NCBI GenBank assembly: GCA_008638375.1
Contig: CM018035.1
Coordinates: 2,903,501 to 2,967,500 of the forward strand
Direction of reading: 5' to 3'
DNA: 64,000 bases
Origin: Nyssa sinensis
Taxonomy: Eukaryota > Streptophyta > Magnoliopsida > Cornales > Nyssaceae
This document shows, piece after piece, positions 60,943 through 64,000 of the stretch. Position 1 is the first letter of the stretch, and each line of letters opens with the position of its first letter. The notes under the pieces are model-generated. The model ran no database searches, had not been told where the DNA came from, and saw only the letters and a program-made list of their open reading frames with translations. The position numbers and the translations under genes are program-made.

Positions 60943-61978
60943 GGGCATATCCAGTAGTGAACCAAACTCATATCAAATTTAAATTTAAATCAAAATCCAC
61001 AAAAATCACCCTTCAACTCTAGACTCAAACCCATACCAAATCAAGTTTTACTCAAATCCAAATCAGCGCGTTACTGTTCACAACATCAAATTTTTAACGG
61101 CTATTTTTTTTTCCTTACCTAGTCTCACTTCAGATGGAAAATGAAAGAAAAAGGCAAGGAAAATAAATGGAAAGGAAAACATACTTGGCAATTGGCTACT
61201 GCGGTCGGCAGTCGGCAATGGACAACGGCGATCGCAATCAACTGTGATGAGAAACCATTGTAAGCTCAAACCCTTAAATCGTATTGTAAATAGAAACCCT
61301 AGTGTGATGTTGGCTGATAAAGAGGGAGGGAAAGAAAGAGTGTGGGTCGTTCTCGAGAGGGAGTGAGAGTGTGTGTGCTGTTCGAGAGAGGGAGGGAGGG
61401 AGGGAGGGAGGGAGTGTGCTTTTGGGACTGAGAGAGAGGAAACGGGAGGTAGGGTTCGGCTGAGAAAGAGGGAGAGTTTTTTTTTTTTTTACTTGTTTTG
61501 TTTTCTTACTTTCTAATTTATTTGGTGGTCCAATAATACTGTAAATTTTTTTTTTTGATGCAGTATGATTTAAAAAACACACAAAAAAATACATTAAATT
61601 AAAAAAAAGACAAACATCTTTAAAAAAAATTTGGGAGAGAATGTTTTGAAGGAATATAAAAAATATTTAGATAAAATTAATTGGAGAAAAATTTGAAGAA
61701 AATGACAGAAAATTAAAATAATAGAAAAAAAAAATTGGTGAAAAAATTTGGGAGGGAATGAAAATTAAGAGTGGAAGAGGTTTAGAAGAAAAAAGAAAAG
61801 GGAAAATGATTTTTGAGTGGAAATGACATAAAGTAGCTTTTGGGATAAGGTAGGAATTTTTAAAAAAGATTTGAGTAAAAACTTAAGTGACTGTTGGAGA
61901 ACATCAAACTCAAATTTACCTTTTACTCAAATTTTAAATGAATTTTAGGTTTAAATTTAAGTAACAACCGGAGATGTT
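60943..61978. mobile_element. Tourist-like element (PIF/Harbinger type) with TAA target duplication
   Basis: TAA flanks both ends (60940-60942 and 61979-61981). The left end GGGCATATCCAGTAGTGA and the reverse-complemented right end AACATCTCCGGTTGTTA are degenerate inverted repeats, both followed by Tourist-like AAATTTAAATT segments. The 1-kb interior has a GGGA tandem patch at about 61387-61411 and no transposase frame. Confidence 0.55.
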
Positions 61979-62363
61979 TAAGAGGCAAAGTAAGACAATC
62001 AATACGTATCCTTATTATAAGGTGATTTGAAAGTTGGGCCTTCCCTTGAAGCGAATGGGAGGGCCAAAGACGACAAGATCCAAAAGTAGTGGGACCTGAC
62101 CTCGAACATATATATAACAACTTCAATGAGATTAATGAATTGGTTATAAGGTATATTCTGTATAAGGTAGATTCTATACGATAAATCCAGTCTGGATTCT
62201 GGATTATCCATTGATTAACATAATAATTAATACTAATTATAGTTGATTATTATAATAGTAGCATTAGCTCACATCAAATGAGTGAAGAAACGGTCCAGAG
62301 CAAAATGATTTTGTTGGAGAAAGTTAATAAGTATTATTTTAACGTCTTGTTTGTTTACTTGCA

Positions 62364-62423
62364 GGCTTTGCTTTATCTTATGTTCCATAACCATTCTCCC
62401 CGACAATCTCCACATGATCTTGA
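62364..62423 (+). other. Exon-like segment of unknown origin
   Basis: TTGCAG precedes and GTGAGT follows a 60-nt open segment (ALLYLMFHNHS...DLE), which looks like a spliced exon. I found no partner exons nearby and do not recognise the peptide, so it may be a gene relic or chance. Confidence 0.2.
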
Positions 62424-63261
62424 AGTGAGTCCCACGCTCATTTCTCTCTCTTGTTTTCCACTCTCAATTGTCTACTCAATATATTTAAAAATGGGGTTGC
62501 CGTAATTGGCACAACTTACTCCAACTTTTTTTTTTTTGTCTTTTTTATTTTAATACATTCTTTATTATTCGATCACGACGAATTAATTTGAAAGACATAT
62601 CGTAATTTTATAAATTTTAAATTTAATTTATTATATTTATAATTTATAAAAATTTTAAGTTATTCTATAAAAAAAATAAATAATAAATTAGTATGACAAA
62701 GTTAAAATACTATTTTCTTTCAAAAAAAAATATATTGAAGATGCAGGAGATTCAAGATGACAACTTAACATGTTCTGTTAGAACCCGTCATATCCCGGTC
62801 GTAATGGAATGAGTTTGAAAAAAAATTTGTTAACTTCGTTAGAGTCTTGAGTGGGTTTGGGATGAAGTCAACTCGTCCCATAATAATTAAAGACTTTTGT
62901 ACTACATAATTAATATTTGTAATATCATTTTTTAGCAACTTATTAGAAATTTATACAAATTTTTAGAGTTATCTGTGTGAAAAAATATGAACATTTTATA
63001 TTTTTTTTATTAATATGCATATTTTTTATTTTAACACATGTAATATTTTGTTTAAAATATGTTAATGATAATTAATTTAATAAAATAAATAAATAAAATA
63101 AAAGCTTAAAAATAAACACAAATCCTTTGATAGGGACCTGCTCCCACCAATCATGAAATTTAAACAGATTTAGAGAATTTTTTTTTTCACATAACAAAAT
63201 TGGAGAAGATCTCTTATGGAATATTTGAAATTAAACTGCTCATTTTTACTTTTATTGAAAA

Positions 63262-63480
63262 ATTACATAAGTACACTTATATCCCATCCGGTCTATTTTA
63301 TTTTTCAAAATGATAAAAGTGTCATTATTATTATATTTTTTTAATTTTAACAATTTTTTTTTTATTTCTCCAAAATGTTAAAAATGAAAATATGAAAAAT
63401 ATATTTTTGTTATTTTTAAAAATAAATAAGTAAATAAAAATATTTGTATAATTTTAAAATTTTCAGAATTTTTTTTTTAT
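63262..63480. repeat. Fragment related to the 5.6-6.1 kb MITE
   Basis: TATATCCCATCCGGTCTATTT and AAAATGATAAAAGTGTCAT resemble the TATATCCCATCGCATC and AAAATGACAAAAATGTCAC segments of the MITE at 5608-6071, so it is probably a partial copy. Confidence 0.4.
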
Positions 63481-64000
63481 ATTTGTCAAAACATTAAAAT
63501 TTCAATCTAATTTACGGTATTTACCTTTTCATTTATAATGCATATAATGACTGGAACAATATCGTACTTTATTTATTTATTCATTGCCCGTTGTTATAAG
63601 GTTCTCTCCCTGCCTCCCTGGCGAATGTATATTTACAGTTGTCCTGTCCACGTGTGGACCTACCTGGTCAAACCAAAATCTCCGATTTTTTCATGCCCAA
63701 ATATCTCCCGTCAGAAATGATTAGCAATATCAGGCCCCATTACACTAAACTACTCCTGCTACTTTCACACGAACTAGGCAAAGCATTCTACATTCGTTTA
63801 ATAAACTTAGGATCCGATCTAACGGGTTTGATTCATGATCAACTCATTCAAGATTCATTCATAAGTTAAATTTCATAATTAATTAATAATAATTTAATAT
63901 AACATAAAAATATAATAAATTATATTAACATTTTTTAATATTTTTTTTACAATTATACTGATTTTTTTAAAAATTTTTGAAATTATACTGACTTCTCATA

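Overview
The window is nuclear DNA from a flowering plant, almost certainly a eudicot. It has AT-rich intergenic DNA, GT-AG introns with T-rich acceptors, plant-only gene families (IQD, AUX/IAA, type-B hexokinase) and many plant transposable elements. The protein sequences look rosid-like, but I cannot name the species.

Layout. (1) 1-293, minus strand: the first exon of an IQD calmodulin-binding protein, cut by the window edge. (2) 300-6600: its leader and promoter side, then AT-rich DNA with a foldback MITE, an hAT-like MITE with target-site duplication (TSD) and a long-TIR MITE. (3) 7423-15990, plus: a PAPS2/PAPS4-type nuclear poly(A) polymerase in 11 coding exons. Intron 2 holds a TRIM-like LTR remnant and a SINE-like sequence, intron 3 a second SINE-like sequence, and the C-terminal region shows an apparent +1 frame break. 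(4) 17518-31275, plus: a complete 9-exon, 498-residue membrane-anchored hexokinase of the HXK1 class. Its 7.8 kb third intron contains an Au-type SINE with TSD and a 5.6 kb three-LTR Ty3/gypsy structure (minus orientation) with a 5-bp TSD. (5) 31.3-39.4 kb: intergenic DNA with MITEs, a Tourist-like element, a duplicated SINE-like repeat and a possible small transcript near 34.5-37.5 kb. (6) 39453-42546, minus: a complete 5-exon AUX/IAA repressor of the IAA18/IAA26 type (385 residues) with a probable 5' UTR intron. (7) 43773-45383: a MULE with 9-bp TSD carrying GC-rich, exon-like sequence (Pack-MULE-like), 1.2 kb upstream of the AUX/IAA start codon. (8) 45.4-64 kb: about 18.6 kb with no convincing gene, containing MITEs, short tandem repeats, microsatellites and one GC-rich island.

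The genes are unrelated single-copy nuclear genes (calmodulin signalling, mRNA 3'-end formation, sugar phosphorylation and sensing, auxin response). They do not form a cluster or pathway. I found no convincing new molecular system. The most informative observations are the anatomy of the three-LTR element inside the hexokinase intron, the Pack-MULE-like element beside the AUX/IAA promoter, and the frame break in the poly(A) polymerase tail.
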